From: Gardnerella vaginalis
GTDB taxonomy: Bacteria; Actinomycetota; Actinomycetes; Actinomycetales; Bifidobacteriaceae
Length of the DNA: 44,638 nt
Assembly: GCF_001563665.1 (NCBI RefSeq)
Contig: NZ_KQ961857.1
Location: 45,842 to 90,479 of the forward strand
Direction of reading: 5' to 3'
The stretch's first letter is position 1. Each line of letters begins with the position of its first letter. Below the pieces are notes generated by a model. The model was not told the origin of the DNA and made no database searches. It worked only from the letters and a program-made list of their open reading frames with translations. A program made the position numbers and the translations under genes. Shown in pieces: positions 34,202-43,378 of this stretch.

Positions 34202-34681
34202 TTATTGCAAACCTGTTGAACCAAAGCCTTTATCAGATCTATCAGATGAAGGAAGACTTTCCGATTGAATAAAATCTGCTTCAACATAACGCTGAATAAC
34301 TAATTGAGCAATACGATCTCCTCTATGAAATTCAGCAACATGCTCAGGATCTAAATTTATAAGTGGGACTTTTATTTCTCCACGATACCCTGCATCCACT
34401 GTTCCAGGCGCATTCAAAACAGTTACACCTTGCTTTACAGCAAGACCAGAACGAGGATGTACAAGAGCTACGTAACCAGCAGGCAAAGCAATTGCTACAC
34501 CAGTAGGCACAAGCGCTCTTTCAAACGGCTTCAAAACAAAATCCTGTGTGGTTCTTAAATCAGCTCCAGCATCTGAAGCATGCGCATAACGAAGAGGCTC
34601 AATATGCTCGGCAACTTTATCCAAATATTGTATAAGTACTTCTAATTGCTCTGGGCTGTTATAAGTTTCATCATATGCCAT
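34202..34681 (-). CDS. dut: dUTP diphosphatase (dUTPase)
   Basis: A trimeric enzyme hydrolysing dUTP to dUMP, keeping uracil out of DNA. The family motifs appear in order: [10 protein letters not shown] (motif 1), [11 protein letters not shown] (2), [17 protein letters not shown] (3), [11 protein letters not shown] (4) and the P-loop-like [10 protein letters not shown] (5). At 159 residues it is the normal length. Its ATG directly abuts the stop codon of the DUF4193 gene, so the two are translationally coupled. Confidence 0.97.
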   Translation of the reverse strand: MAYDETYNSPEQLEVLIQYLDKVAEHIEPLRYAHASDAGADLRTTQDFVLKPFERALVPTGVAIALPAGYVALVHPRSGLAVKQGVTVLNAPGTVDAGYRGEIKVPLINLDPEHVAEFHRGDRIAQLVIQRYVEADFIQSESLPSSDRSDKGFGSTGLQ

Positions 34682-34975
34682 TTAAGCAGCGCACTCCTTG
34701 CATACAGGCTGACTTTCAGTAGAAGATTCAGCAAGCTGACTACGATGCTTCACTAAGAAGCACTCAGAGCAAATAAACTCGTCACCTTGCATAGGAATTA
34801 CCGTAACAGATGCATCTTCACCACTAAGATCAGCTCCAGGTAATTCATAATCTTCAGCAATAGCATTCTCATCATCGTCAATCTCACTAGAAGAGTTCTG
34901 CGAACCCTTAATCAGTGCTTGCAGCGACTCCTCATCCTCATCTTTACTACGAGGGGAATCATAATCCTGTGCCAT
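34682..34975 (-). CDS. DUF4193 family protein
   Basis: A 97-residue actinobacterial protein of unknown function. It has an acidic, probably flexible N-terminal two-thirds (opening MAQDYDSPRSKDEDEES) and a C-terminal Cys-rich knuckle (CSECFLVKHRSQLA, then CKECAA) that could bind zinc. I start at the ATG at 34975, which has AAAGGA upstream and matches the family's DYDxPR opening; the open frame runs 35 codons further with unrelated residues. It is coupled to dut and diverges from sepH. Confidence 0.92.
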   Translation of the reverse strand: MAQDYDSPRSKDEDEESLQALIKGSQNSSSEIDDDENAIAEDYELPGADLSGEDASVTVIPMQGDEFICSECFLVKHRSQLAESSTESQPVCKECAA

Positions 34976-35135
34976 TATGGTCCTTTCGTTCTCTAAAGCT
35001 CCTACGCGCATAGCATACATGAATGCCACCCCGCATAGAATACACTCTTTTAAATATATGTAAAATGCTAAAGAAGGCATACTATAGACTAAAGTATATA
35101 TATAGTATTGTTAAAAGCGAGGAAAGTGGTGCACA

Positions 35136-36569
35136 ATGCTTGAAAATCCGCCAAAAACGGCGAGTTTCGATCATGTAGATGAAAACGGAGATTTAATTTT
35201 TATTTACGAAAACACGCCGTTAAAAATTTACATGGACGACACGCTGAAGCACGCTATATCAGAATCACAACGTATTAAGAATGTAAACGATGCAGATTCT
35301 CAAAGCAACACTTCTCAATCAAGTGCAGCACTTCCAATATCACAAATACAAGCACTCATACGAGCAGGTATTGAGCCATCTCAAGTTTCAGCACGATATC
35401 ATATAAGTGAAGCACAAGTTAGACGCTTTTCTTCTGGAGTCGAAACTGAAAAACAATACGCTATTGAACAATTCTTATCTGTTCCAGCTCCAAAACAAAG
35501 CAATATGCGCACACTTTCAGATCTGATTGAACGCACTTTAGCAAAAGCAAGAATTGGAATGGAAACAGTAAAATGGCGCGCAACTCGAAGAGGTCTTGAG
35601 CCATGGCGTATAATCGCGCAATTTAATACAGCGACTCGCACAATCAAAGCAGAATGGACTTGGAATATGCACGACAACACTGTTTCGTGCATGAATACTT
35701 CTTCTAGACTTTTACTCGGTGAAGAAATAGCTTCTGCAACAAACTTAAACTCAAGTAAAACATCGTTTAATAACACTTATAGAGATACTGTAAATATATC
35801 CTTCCCGTTTACAAATAACGAAATACCAGGAAATTCAATACGCTCTGCAAGAATAGAGCGCGCAATTTCTCAATGGGAAAATTCAAATTCTGAAGAGAAT
35901 AATAATTCGCAAAATATATCTCAATTAGATAATCAAACGGATTATAAGTCTGGAAATAAAACAGAAATTCATACTTTAGAAGATTATGTAAACAAATCTT
36001 CTATATTAGATAATTCTTCAAAAGTTAAGTCTGACTCACACTTATCTAAAAAGGAAAATCGTGATTACGAATTTTCTAATAACTCAGATCATGCAAACAA
36101 TTCACCTAAATTGCAATCCAATACACGAGATTCTCATTATTCACAAGAAAATCTTATATTGCAAAAAGATGATATTTCAGAAATAAACTCAAGTGAGTCA
36201 AAAAAGCACACTAATAAAGATAATAGATCTAATAAAGAATATGATAGTGCAAGCGTTACAAGCGCGAATAAAAATACGTATTCACAAGTAGCGAATTCGA
36301 GCGAAAATTCGATCGAAAATTCGAACGAAAATTCGAGTACAAACGCAAATAGCAACAATTCAAACAATGCTTACAAGAATAACAGAAATAGCAAGGATAA
36401 CAGCGCTAAAAACAACTCCAATTCCACTATTTCTAATTCAAATTCGAAAACGCATGAAACACAAAATAATGCGAATACAGTAGAAAAATCTCACTCAACC
36501 GAGCACAAAAGAAGAAGTGGAAGATCTGCAGTCCCTAGCTGGGATGAAATCTTATTTGGCGAAGGCTGA
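35136..36569 (+). CDS. sepH: Septation protein SepH (DUF3071)
   Basis: An actinobacterial cell-division regulator that binds FtsZ. The N-terminal domain (1 to about 195) contains the helix-turn-helix-like IQALIRAGIEPSQVSARYHISEAQVRRF (66-98). The last 19 residues carry the conserved SAVPSWDEILFG motif. Between them, about 250-458 is an Asn/Ser/Lys/Asp-rich linker that looks disordered and includes tandem SENSIENSNENS. A long linker is normal for SepH, but the Asn enrichment here is strong. GAGGAAAG lies upstream of the ATG. The stop is 4 bases from that of the convergent phosphatase gene, with no terminator hairpin between. Confidence 0.92.
   Translation: MLENPPKTASFDHVDENGDLIFIYENTPLKIYMDDTLKHAISESQRIKNVNDADSQSNTSQSSAALPISQIQALIRAGIEPSQVSARYHISEAQVRRFSSGVETEKQYAIEQFLSVPAPKQSNMRTLSDLIERTLAKARIGMETVKWRATRRGLEPWRIIAQFNTATRTIKAEWTWNMHDNTVSCMNTSSRLLLGEEIASATNLNSSKTSFNNTYRDTVNISFPFTNNEIPGNSIRSARIERAISQWENSNSEENNNSQNISQLDNQTDYKSGNKTEIHTLEDYVNKSSILDNSSKVKSDSHLSKKENRDYEFSNNSDHANNSPKLQSNTRDSHYSQENLILQKDDISEINSSESKKHTNKDNRSNKEYDSASVTSANKNTYSQVANSSENSIENSNENSSTNANSNNSNNAYKNNRNSKDNSAKNNSNSTISNSNSKTHETQNNANTVEKSHSTEHKRRSGRSAVPSWDEILFGEG
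36301..36336 (+). repeat. 12-bp coding tandem repeat in sepH
   Basis: Three copies of NCGAAAATTCGA in a row (first base G, T or A), preceded by a related GCGAATTCGA. They encode Glu-Asn-Ser repeats in the disordered linker and keep the frame. Confidence 0.9.
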
Positions 36570-36573
36570 TATC

Positions 36574-37914
36574 TTAATCAACAAGATCAATAAGGCAAGG
36601 TATTTCAAGTTCCATACGAGTCATAGACCCATGAACACTTGGTAAACTCATAGCCTTTTGTGTTTGTGTTCGAGAATCAACTATGGTGACGCGATTTGCA
36701 GCTTGAACAATTACGTCACCTAAAATTTCATTTGCTCTATCACAAACTTCGCCAAAAACACCATCCGAAATAGCTTGTCTTTTAGTTCTAACAAGTGCTT
36801 TATCTTCTAGCTCATCCGCCCAACGCTTAGCTAAATCGTTTACACTAACACCATCTTTTGCGTAAATCATAACAGATCTAGGCTCTCCTGCAACCATGGA
36901 AACACCTTCAGCTAATTTAGGATTTTTAGCTATATCTATGCACATAGACGGATCAGATTGTATCATTCCATGATCTGCTGTAATAATAATCAAAGTTCCA
37001 GGAGCACACTTTTTCCGCAATAAGCGTAATTGAGCGTCAACTTGCTCAAAAGATGCAATCCACTCATCAGAATCACAACCGTAGTTATGACCCACTTTGT
37101 CTGTATCTCGTAAATACATGTAAGTTAATCCAGGCTCTAAAGTTGTGTTTGCAGCAACGCAAATACGTGCTCTAGGCGTTTTTGCGCTAATATAACGTGC
37201 ACCTCGCAAAGCAGCGCGAGTAAGAGGAGAATTTTCAAATTTAGGAAGACTTACACTATCAGCACGAACACCTTGCTTAACTAATAATTCAAATATAGTT
37301 GGTTGAAGTTGAAGATTTTCAGGTAAAGGAGCATCTCTAAATTGAATTAACTGAGCTAAAGCACCAGTTTCATTATTTTTTTGAGTGTATCCAGTCATAC
37401 AAGTAAGACCTGGGCAAGTACCAGTACCAAAAGTACCCATTGCTGCAACAGTAGTACTTGGTAAACACGAGTAAATAAAACGCTGATTCAAAGGTTCTTT
37501 CATAAGAGAACGGAGATAAGGAGCGTGTCCAATCCTATTAACAATATTCCAGTACCCTAAACCGTCAACAAGAACAACAATAGCTCTACTAGCAGAAGGT
37601 ATATTTAATGATTTACGCAAAAATGAAGGATCATGATGTATTGCAGTGCTTACAGGCGTTCCAATAGCATCACAAACAGCTGGAAGAACAGAAGATAAAT
37701 GTAATGCTCCACCAACTTTAGCATAATCAGAATCATCTCTACTAAATTTAGTACCATCATTAGCAAAGTTACTAACTTTAGTACTACTAACATCAGTTAC
37801 ACTACTAACATCAGTTACACCACAAACAGCTAAATCTTTCGAATACCAATCCCCATATTCAACTTTTTCAACGAATTGCAATAATTCTTTAAAAGACGGC
37901 ATTTCAACGCTCAT
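36574..37914 (-). CDS. Alkaline phosphatase-superfamily protein (nucleotide pyrophosphatase/phosphodiesterase type)
   Basis: A 446-residue metal-dependent hydrolase. Signatures are VVLVDGLGYWN (first metal site), LPSTTVAAMGTFGTG (catalytic Thr region), YLRDTDKVGHNYG and ITADHGMI (metal-binding Asp-His). The true substrate is unknown. The open frame reaches 38046, but its first 44 codons are an unconserved hydrophobic AT-rich stretch, so I prefer ATG 37914 (MSVEMPSFKELL), though its ribosome binding site is weak. A VTDVSS repeat lies near the N-terminus. The position between sepH and parC is conserved in actinobacteria. Confidence 0.88.
   Translation of the reverse strand: MSVEMPSFKELLQFVEKVEYGDWYSKDLAVCGVTDVSSVTDVSSTKVSNFANDGTKFSRDDSDYAKVGGALHLSSVLPAVCDAIGTPVSTAIHHDPSFLRKSLNIPSASRAIVVLVDGLGYWNIVNRIGHAPYLRSLMKEPLNQRFIYSCLPSTTVAAMGTFGTGTCPGLTCMTGYTQKNNETGALAQLIQFRDAPLPENLQLQPTIFELLVKQGVRADSVSLPKFENSPLTRAALRGARYISAKTPRARICVAANTTLEPGLTYMYLRDTDKVGHNYGCDSDEWIASFEQVDAQLRLLRKKCAPGTLIIITADHGMIQSDPSMCIDIAKNPKLAEGVSMVAGEPRSVMIYAKDGVSVNDLAKRWADELEDKALVRTKRQAISDGVFGEVCDRANEILGDVIVQAANRVTIVDSRTQTQKAMSLPSVHGSMTRMELEIPCLIDLVD
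37783..37818 (-). repeat. Exact 18-bp coding tandem duplication in the phosphatase gene
   Basis: ACTACTAACATCAGTTAC occurs twice in a row and encodes a repeated VTDVSS hexapeptide in a variable N-terminal region. The duplication is perfect, so it is probably recent. Confidence 0.93.
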
Positions 37915-38106
37915 ACATATTATTGAACCACTTCGTGAAGAAAACTCATATATTTTAAAAAATTCATATAATAAAATAAGTAAAAAATTCATAAAATTAC
38001 TGAAAATTTTAAATAAGTTTACTAAAATCACAACGAAGAACAACATTCTTGTGCACGTAAATTGCTACTATAGTAGTCTATAAAAGTCATTCAAGGAGTT
38101 CATATA

Positions 38107-40779
38107 ATGCCTTCACGCCGCCATTCAACAGCACCTGCTTTTGACCCACGAAAAGTTAAAGAGCATATTGTTGAAACGCCGTTAAATGAAGAAATGAGCA
38201 AATCCTTCTTGGAATACGCTTATTCTGTTATCTACGCCAGAGCTTTACCAGACGCGCGCGATGGTATGAAACCTGTTCAAAGAAGAATCGTGTATCAAAT
38301 GGGCAATATGAACTTAAGCCCAGATCACGCTTATATGAAGTCTGCTCGAGTAGTAGGCGAAGTAATGGGTAAATTACACCCACATGGCGATAGCGCAATT
38401 TACGAAGCAATGGTTCGTTTAGCTCAACCTTTTTCTTTGCGTATTCCTTTAGTTGACGGACACGGAAATTTTGGCTCTCTTGACGATGGTCCTGCAGCAT
38501 CACGATATACTGAGGCACGCTTAGCACCTGCTGCTTTAGGCATGAATGCAGATATTAACGAAAACACTGTTGATTTCACTCCAAATTACGATAATAAACT
38601 TAAAGAACCTACAGTTTTGCCAGCAGCAATACCAAATTTGCTTGTAAACGGAGCTTCTGGAATCGCTGTTGGAATGGCAACTAACATGGCAACACATAAT
38701 CTTGGAGAAGTAGTTGAAGCCGCAAAATATTTAATGAAACACAATGATGCAACTTTAGATGATTTAATGCAATTTGTTCCAGGACCAGATTGGCCAAGCG
38801 GCGGAATTATTGTAGGAAGATCCGGAATTCGTGAAGCTTATAAAACTGGTAGAGGAGCATTCATAACTCGCTCACAAGCTCATATTGAAAATATTACAGC
38901 ACGTAAAAAAGCTATTATAGTTACAGAACTTCCTTTTATGGTTGGTCCAGAACGAGTACTAGAACGTATTTCTCAAGGAATTAAAGCTAAAAAACTTGAC
39001 GGAATTACTGGAGCTATTGATTTAACAGACCGTCATAACGGAACTCGTTTAGTAATAGAAATTAAAACAGGATTTGATCCTAACGCTGTTTTAGCACAGC
39101 TTTTCAAACACACGCCTTTACAAGAAAGCTTTACAATCAATAACGTTGCTCTAGTAAACGGCAGACCTCATACTATGGGATTGAAAGAGCTTTTAGATGT
39201 TTGGATTTTACACCGCAGAACAGTAGTACGCAGACGTAGTGAATTCAGAAAGACTAAAGCGGGCGAACGTTTACATCTTGTTGAAGGACTTCTTCTAGCA
39301 ATGCTAGATATCGATGAAGTAATTCAAGTAATTCGTTCTTCCCAAGATGCGGATACTGCTAAAGCAAAATTGATTAAAGTATTTGACTTAGACGATGTTC
39401 AAGCACAATATATTCTTGATTTGCGTTTGCGCAGACTTACGAAAATGAGTCGAATAGAACTTGAGTCTGAACGCAATGACTTATTAAAGAAAATAGAAGA
39501 ATTAGATAAAATATTAAGCTCTGAACTCGAACTAGATAAAGTTGTAATATCAGAAATGGATTCTGCTGTAAAACAATGGGATTCTCCTCGTAGAACAATT
39601 ATTTTAGATGAACAAGTTGATGGAAGTTTTACACCAGTTCGCACACATAATGATAAAAATTCAAATACAGATTCGGCGCTTATTGCTGTTCAGGAAGCAA
39701 ATAAAATGACATCTGTACAAGCTGACGTTGCAGCTGCAAACGCAGCACGTCTTGCAGGACAATCAGATGTAGCGCAACAAGCATTACAATTAAGCGATGA
39801 TCCATGCGCAATAGCTTTAAGCGCATCTGGGTTTATAGCTAGAACTAGCGTAGATACTTTCAACAAATGGAAAACAAATACTGGAAATATTTTCGATACT
39901 CCATGTCTTACTATGTTTACGACTACAACTCGCTCAACATATGGTTTAATTACTTCTGTTGGAAGACTTGTTCTCGCACATGTATCTGACTTACCTCAAC
40001 TTCATTCAATAGCAAATAGTGAAAATGTAAATATTGAGCTTCTATCAAAAGGCGTTAGCGCAAACGAACTACTATTATCTACTCAAAGCAGCGACCATGT
40101 TGCTGGAGAAAAGGTTGTATCTGCTATACCACTTAATTCAGATAAACCAAATCCAATAGCTATTGGAACAAAAGACGGAGTAGTAAAACGTTGGAATGGT
40201 CAATCCCCTACAACTATGGATTCTTGGAGCATAATAGATTTAAAGCCTAAAGATGAAGTAATTAACGCTGCAATTTCTGGCGATGACGACCGTTTAGTAT
40301 TCATCAGTTCAGATTCTTCACTACTAACTTTCGATGCAAAGCAAGTAAGACCTCAAGGACGTACTGCTGCAGGAATGGCAGGTATTCGTTTAGCACAAGA
40401 TTGCAAAGTTGTTGCTTTCGCAGTAGTTCCAAAAGATCTCGTTGAATGGAATTATGAAGAAGGTGAAAATGGATTATTCTCCGCATCTGGAACAATCGTT
40501 TTTACTTTAGCAGGAGATGAAAACGCTCTTCCTGGAACAGATAACGGATCTGCTAAGCTAACTCCACTAACAATGTATCCAACTAAAGGAAGAGGAACAA
40601 GCGGAGTAAGATCGCAACGATTCTTAAAAGGTCAAAATACTTTATTAAACGCATATGTTGGGCATTATCCGCTTTATGCAACAACTCCTGGAGGAGCTAA
40701 TGTTGAATTGCCAAAACCAGATATGCGAAGAGATGCTTCTGGAACAGAACTTGTTTCTCAAATAGCTCACATTGGTTAA
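38107..40779 (+). CDS. parC: DNA topoisomerase IV/gyrase-type subunit A
   Basis: A type IIA topoisomerase breakage-reunion subunit, 890 residues. The catalytic tyrosine is Y134 ([10 protein letters not shown]). The quinolone-resistance region is [12 protein letters not shown] with S96 and E100, the susceptible-type residues. The winged-helix, tower and coiled-coil regions are followed by a C-terminal beta-pinwheel of about 350 residues ([36 protein letters not shown]). I call it ParC rather than GyrA because it lies next to parE and the primary sigma factor, as in other actinobacteria, not next to gyrB/recF. AAGGAG precedes the ATG by 8 bases. Confidence 0.93.
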   Translation: MPSRRHSTAPAFDPRKVKEHIVETPLNEEMSKSFLEYAYSVIYARALPDARDGMKPVQRRIVYQMGNMNLSPDHAYMKSARVVGEVMGKLHPHGDSAIYEAMVRLAQPFSLRIPLVDGHGNFGSLDDGPAASRYTEARLAPAALGMNADINENTVDFTPNYDNKLKEPTVLPAAIPNLLVNGASGIAVGMATNMATHNLGEVVEAAKYLMKHNDATLDDLMQFVPGPDWPSGGIIVGRSGIREAYKTGRGAFITRSQAHIENITARKKAIIVTELPFMVGPERVLERISQGIKAKKLDGITGAIDLTDRHNGTRLVIEIKTGFDPNAVLAQLFKHTPLQESFTINNVALVNGRPHTMGLKELLDVWILHRRTVVRRRSEFRKTKAGERLHLVEGLLLAMLDIDEVIQVIRSSQDADTAKAKLIKVFDLDDVQAQYILDLRLRRLTKMSRIELESERNDLLKKIEELDKILSSELELDKVVISEMDSAVKQWDSPRRTIILDEQVDGSFTPVRTHNDKNSNTDSALIAVQEANKMTSVQADVAAANAARLAGQSDVAQQALQLSDDPCAIALSASGFIARTSVDTFNKWKTNTGNIFDTPCLTMFTTTTRSTYGLITSVGRLVLAHVSDLPQLHSIANSENVNIELLSKGVSANELLLSTQSSDHVAGEKVVSAIPLNSDKPNPIAIGTKDGVVKRWNGQSPTTMDSWSIIDLKPKDEVINAAISGDDDRLVFISSDSSLLTFDAKQVRPQGRTAAGMAGIRLAQDCKVVAFAVVPKDLVEWNYEEGENGLFSASGTIVFTLAGDENALPGTDNGSAKLTPLTMYPTKGRGTSGVRSQRFLKGQNTLLNAYVGHYPLYATTPGGANVELPKPDMRRDASGTELVSQIAHIG

Positions 40780-40806
40780 AGAAATAAAACAGCATAGTGC
40801 AGAAAA

Positions 40807-43281
40807 TCATGTATCAATTTTAGAGCGATCGAAATCGTCTGCGTTATCAACAATAAACTGTTTACGCGGAGGAACGTCATCGCCCATTAAAAGATCAAAT
40901 ACTTCACTCGCTTGCTGAGCATCCTCCATACGAATCCTTCGAAGCATGCGAGTTCTAGGATCCATAGTGGTGTCTGCAAGCTGATCTGCATCCATCTCAC
41001 CCAAGCCCTTATAACGCTGAATATCGCTGTTAAAATCAATGCCCTTAGCTTGCAAATCATCAAGCTTTCCAGCTAGCTCATCGTCTGAATAAGTGTAAAT
41101 ATACTCACCTTTGTGCTTTCCTGCGAGCGCAATCCTATGAAGCGGAGGAACAGCAGCATAAACGTGCCCGTGCTCAATAAGCGGACGCATATAACGATAG
41201 AACAACGTTAAAAGCAAAATACGTATGTGAGCACCGTCAACATCAGCATCAGTCATCATAACAATCTTGTTATAACGAGCTTGTGAAATATCAAAACTTG
41301 CGCCTGATCCTGCTCCAACAACTTGAATAATTGCAGCGCACTCTTTATTAGAAAGCATTTGCGAAAGACTTGCTTTTTGAACATTCAAAATCTTACCGCG
41401 AATTGGCAATAATGCTTGGAAAGCAGAATTTCTAGCAGCTTTTGCAGTACCAAGAGCAGAGTCACCCTCAACAATAAAAAGCTCAGCAACATCGTCATTT
41501 CCAGGTTGACAATCTGAAAGTTTTGGAGGCATAGAAGCTGATTCAAGTGCGTTCTTCCTACGAGTAACTTCCTTTGTTTTACGCGCTTGAATTCTTGCAT
41601 GCATTTCTGAAACGATTTTCTCAAGCACTCTAGCAGATTGCTCTTTAAATCCTCGCTTAGAACCAGTAATCATCTCCCCGAACTGAGAGTCAGTCATTTT
41701 AGTAACGATTGGCTTAACTTGAGCAGTTCCAAGAACATCCTTAGTTTGACCTTGGAATTGAGGCTCAGCAATACGAACAGTTATAACAGCAACCAATCCT
41801 GCTGTAATATCATCTCGTTCAATTTTCGTATTCGAATCTTTAAGATTTACTTTTAGCTTGCGCGCGTTATCTTCAACAGCTTTACGAATTTGCTTAGTTA
41901 ATCCTTGCAAGAATCCGTCTACGTGAGAACCTCCACCTGGAGTTTCAACAACATTGACAAAACTTATAATCGTTGAATCATATCCATTTACCCAACGCAT
42001 TGCAATGTCAACACCACACTTGCGCGTTACCTGCTGAGCATGCAATTCACCAGACTCGTCAACAGCTTGTGTTTCTTCCAAGTACGTATCTTCACCAGAA
42101 ATACGCCAAATATCCGAAACTGATTGACCGTGAGATAGAAAATCAACGAAATCTTTAACGCCACCATTATGTAAGAATTCAATTATTCTAGGATGATGAT
42201 TTCTTTGAATGGATTTATATGATTCAGCATTTGTAACTGCTTGTGCTTCAGAAGAATCTAAAGAATCAGAATCAGAATCAGAATCATCAAGCTTAGTCAA
42301 AGTTTCAGAATCGTCAGAATCGTCAGAATCATCAGAATCATGTAATTCTTCAGATTCATACTCATTATCTAAATCATCATAATCTTTTAGATCGCTTGAG
42401 TTATCTAAATTCTGGCTGTCTTCATAGCTCTCAGTTTCTGTAAACTCGCTGTGTGAATCCTCTGATTTATTAGATGATGTAGAAAACTCATCTACTTGTT
42501 CCTGAGAATTATCTAAGTTAAGCTCATCAATCTCTTGAATATCACTAAACTCACCTTCAGGAACATTTTCATCTATAACAGTTATGCGTAATCCTGGAAC
42601 CAAAAAACTTGTTTGTCTAACACGTGCAATCAGCTGTTCATAGCTAAAGCGAGCTGTTGAATTAAAAATCTCAGGATCTGCCCAATAGCGAACTCTAGTG
42701 CCAGTAGTTTTAGGAGAAACAGTACCGATAATTTCAAGCTCTGTAGGACGATTCTTACGAGTACGTTTAAAAGGAGAAGATGGAGATGGATGCTCAGGAT
42801 CAGCGTCACTATAAACTCCAGGATGACCTTGATGAAAAGACATGTGATGTGTTTTGCCATCGCGATCAACTTCTACATCTAAACGAGAACTCAATGCATT
42901 AACAACAGAAGATCCAACACCATGCAAACCACCTGCAGCATTATACGAAGAATTTCCAAATTTAGCACCGGCATGAAGTTTAGTTAAAACAACTTCTACA
43001 CCTGTTAATTTTGTTTTAGGTTCAACATCAACCGGAATACCACGACCATTATCTGCAACTTCAACAGACCCATCAGAATGTAAAGTTACAACAATATGAT
43101 TGCAAGCTCCAGCTAAAGCTTCATCGACAGCGTTATCAATAATCTCCCAAAGGCAATGCATTAAACCTTGACTGTCAGTAGTACCAATATACATACCTGG
43201 ACGCTTACGAACAGCATCTAAACCTTCAAGCACAGTTAAACTGTCAGCATCATATTGCTCTTGCTCTTTACGAGATACCAC
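40807..43281 (-). CDS. parE: DNA topoisomerase IV/gyrase-type subunit B with an acidic insertion
   Basis: The ATPase subunit partner of the convergent parC. The GHKL ATPase has RPGMYIGTTDSQGL, EIIDNAVDEALAG, DNGRGIPVD and GGLHGVGSSVVNAL. The Toprim domain has VEGDSALGTAKAARN, LPIRGKILNVQKAS and MTDADVDGAHI. The C-terminal QRYKGLGEMDADQL is also present. The 824 residues exceed a typical ParE (about 650-780) because residues 243-362 hold an Asp/Ser/Glu-rich insertion at the end of the ATPase domain, before IIEFLHNGGVKDFVDFL. The start is GTG 43281, with AGGGG upstream. It lies downstream of the sigma factor, with a hairpin between. Confidence 0.94.
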   Translation of the reverse strand: MVSRKEQEQYDADSLTVLEGLDAVRKRPGMYIGTTDSQGLMHCLWEIIDNAVDEALAGACNHIVVTLHSDGSVEVADNGRGIPVDVEPKTKLTGVEVVLTKLHAGAKFGNSSYNAAGGLHGVGSSVVNALSSRLDVEVDRDGKTHHMSFHQGHPGVYSDADPEHPSPSSPFKRTRKNRPTELEIIGTVSPKTTGTRVRYWADPEIFNSTARFSYEQLIARVRQTSFLVPGLRITVIDENVPEGEFSDIQEIDELNLDNSQEQVDEFSTSSNKSEDSHSEFTETESYEDSQNLDNSSDLKDYDDLDNEYESEELHDSDDSDDSDDSETLTKLDDSDSDSDSLDSSEAQAVTNAESYKSIQRNHHPRIIEFLHNGGVKDFVDFLSHGQSVSDIWRISGEDTYLEETQAVDESGELHAQQVTRKCGVDIAMRWVNGYDSTIISFVNVVETPGGGSHVDGFLQGLTKQIRKAVEDNARKLKVNLKDSNTKIERDDITAGLVAVITVRIAEPQFQGQTKDVLGTAQVKPIVTKMTDSQFGEMITGSKRGFKEQSARVLEKIVSEMHARIQARKTKEVTRRKNALESASMPPKLSDCQPGNDDVAELFIVEGDSALGTAKAARNSAFQALLPIRGKILNVQKASLSQMLSNKECAAIIQVVGAGSGASFDISQARYNKIVMMTDADVDGAHIRILLLTLFYRYMRPLIEHGHVYAAVPPLHRIALAGKHKGEYIYTYSDDELAGKLDDLQAKGIDFNSDIQRYKGLGEMDADQLADTTMDPRTRMLRRIRMEDAQQASEVFDLLMGDDVPPRKQFIVDNADDFDRSKIDT
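42306..42341 (-). repeat. 9-bp coding tandem repeat in the parE insertion
   Basis: Four copies of CAGAATCRT encode Asp-Asp-Ser repeats. A related hexamer run (AGAATC repeats) lies nearby at about 42261-42285. Both keep the reading frame. Confidence 0.9.
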
Positions 43282-43318
43282 TTCTACCCCTTGTAATAAA
43301 ACTATTCAGTCAAGCAAT

Positions 43319-43358
43319 AAGTGTCGCACTCTTGCTTAAATGCAAAAATACGACACTT
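43319..43358 (-). terminator. Hairpin after the sigma factor gene
   Basis: A perfect 8-bp inverted repeat (AAGTGTCG at 43319-43326, complement at 43351-43358) encloses a smaller TTGC/GCAA stem. The T-tract after it on the minus strand is weak, so partial read-through into parE is possible. Confidence 0.7.
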
Positions 43359-43378
43359 CAATATGCATTATTTTATAA

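Noticed and set aside
34976..35080. 35-codon extension of the DUF4193 protein
   Set aside because: The family begins at MAQDYDSPR, and that ATG has an AAAGGA site.
37915..38046. Hydrophobic N-terminal extension of the phosphatase that could look like a membrane anchor
   Set aside because: The stretch is AT-rich with runs of Phe/Ile/Leu typical of intergenic DNA, overlaps the divergent promoter region of parC, and lacks a ribosome binding site. Some doubt remains because the preferred ATG also has a weak site.
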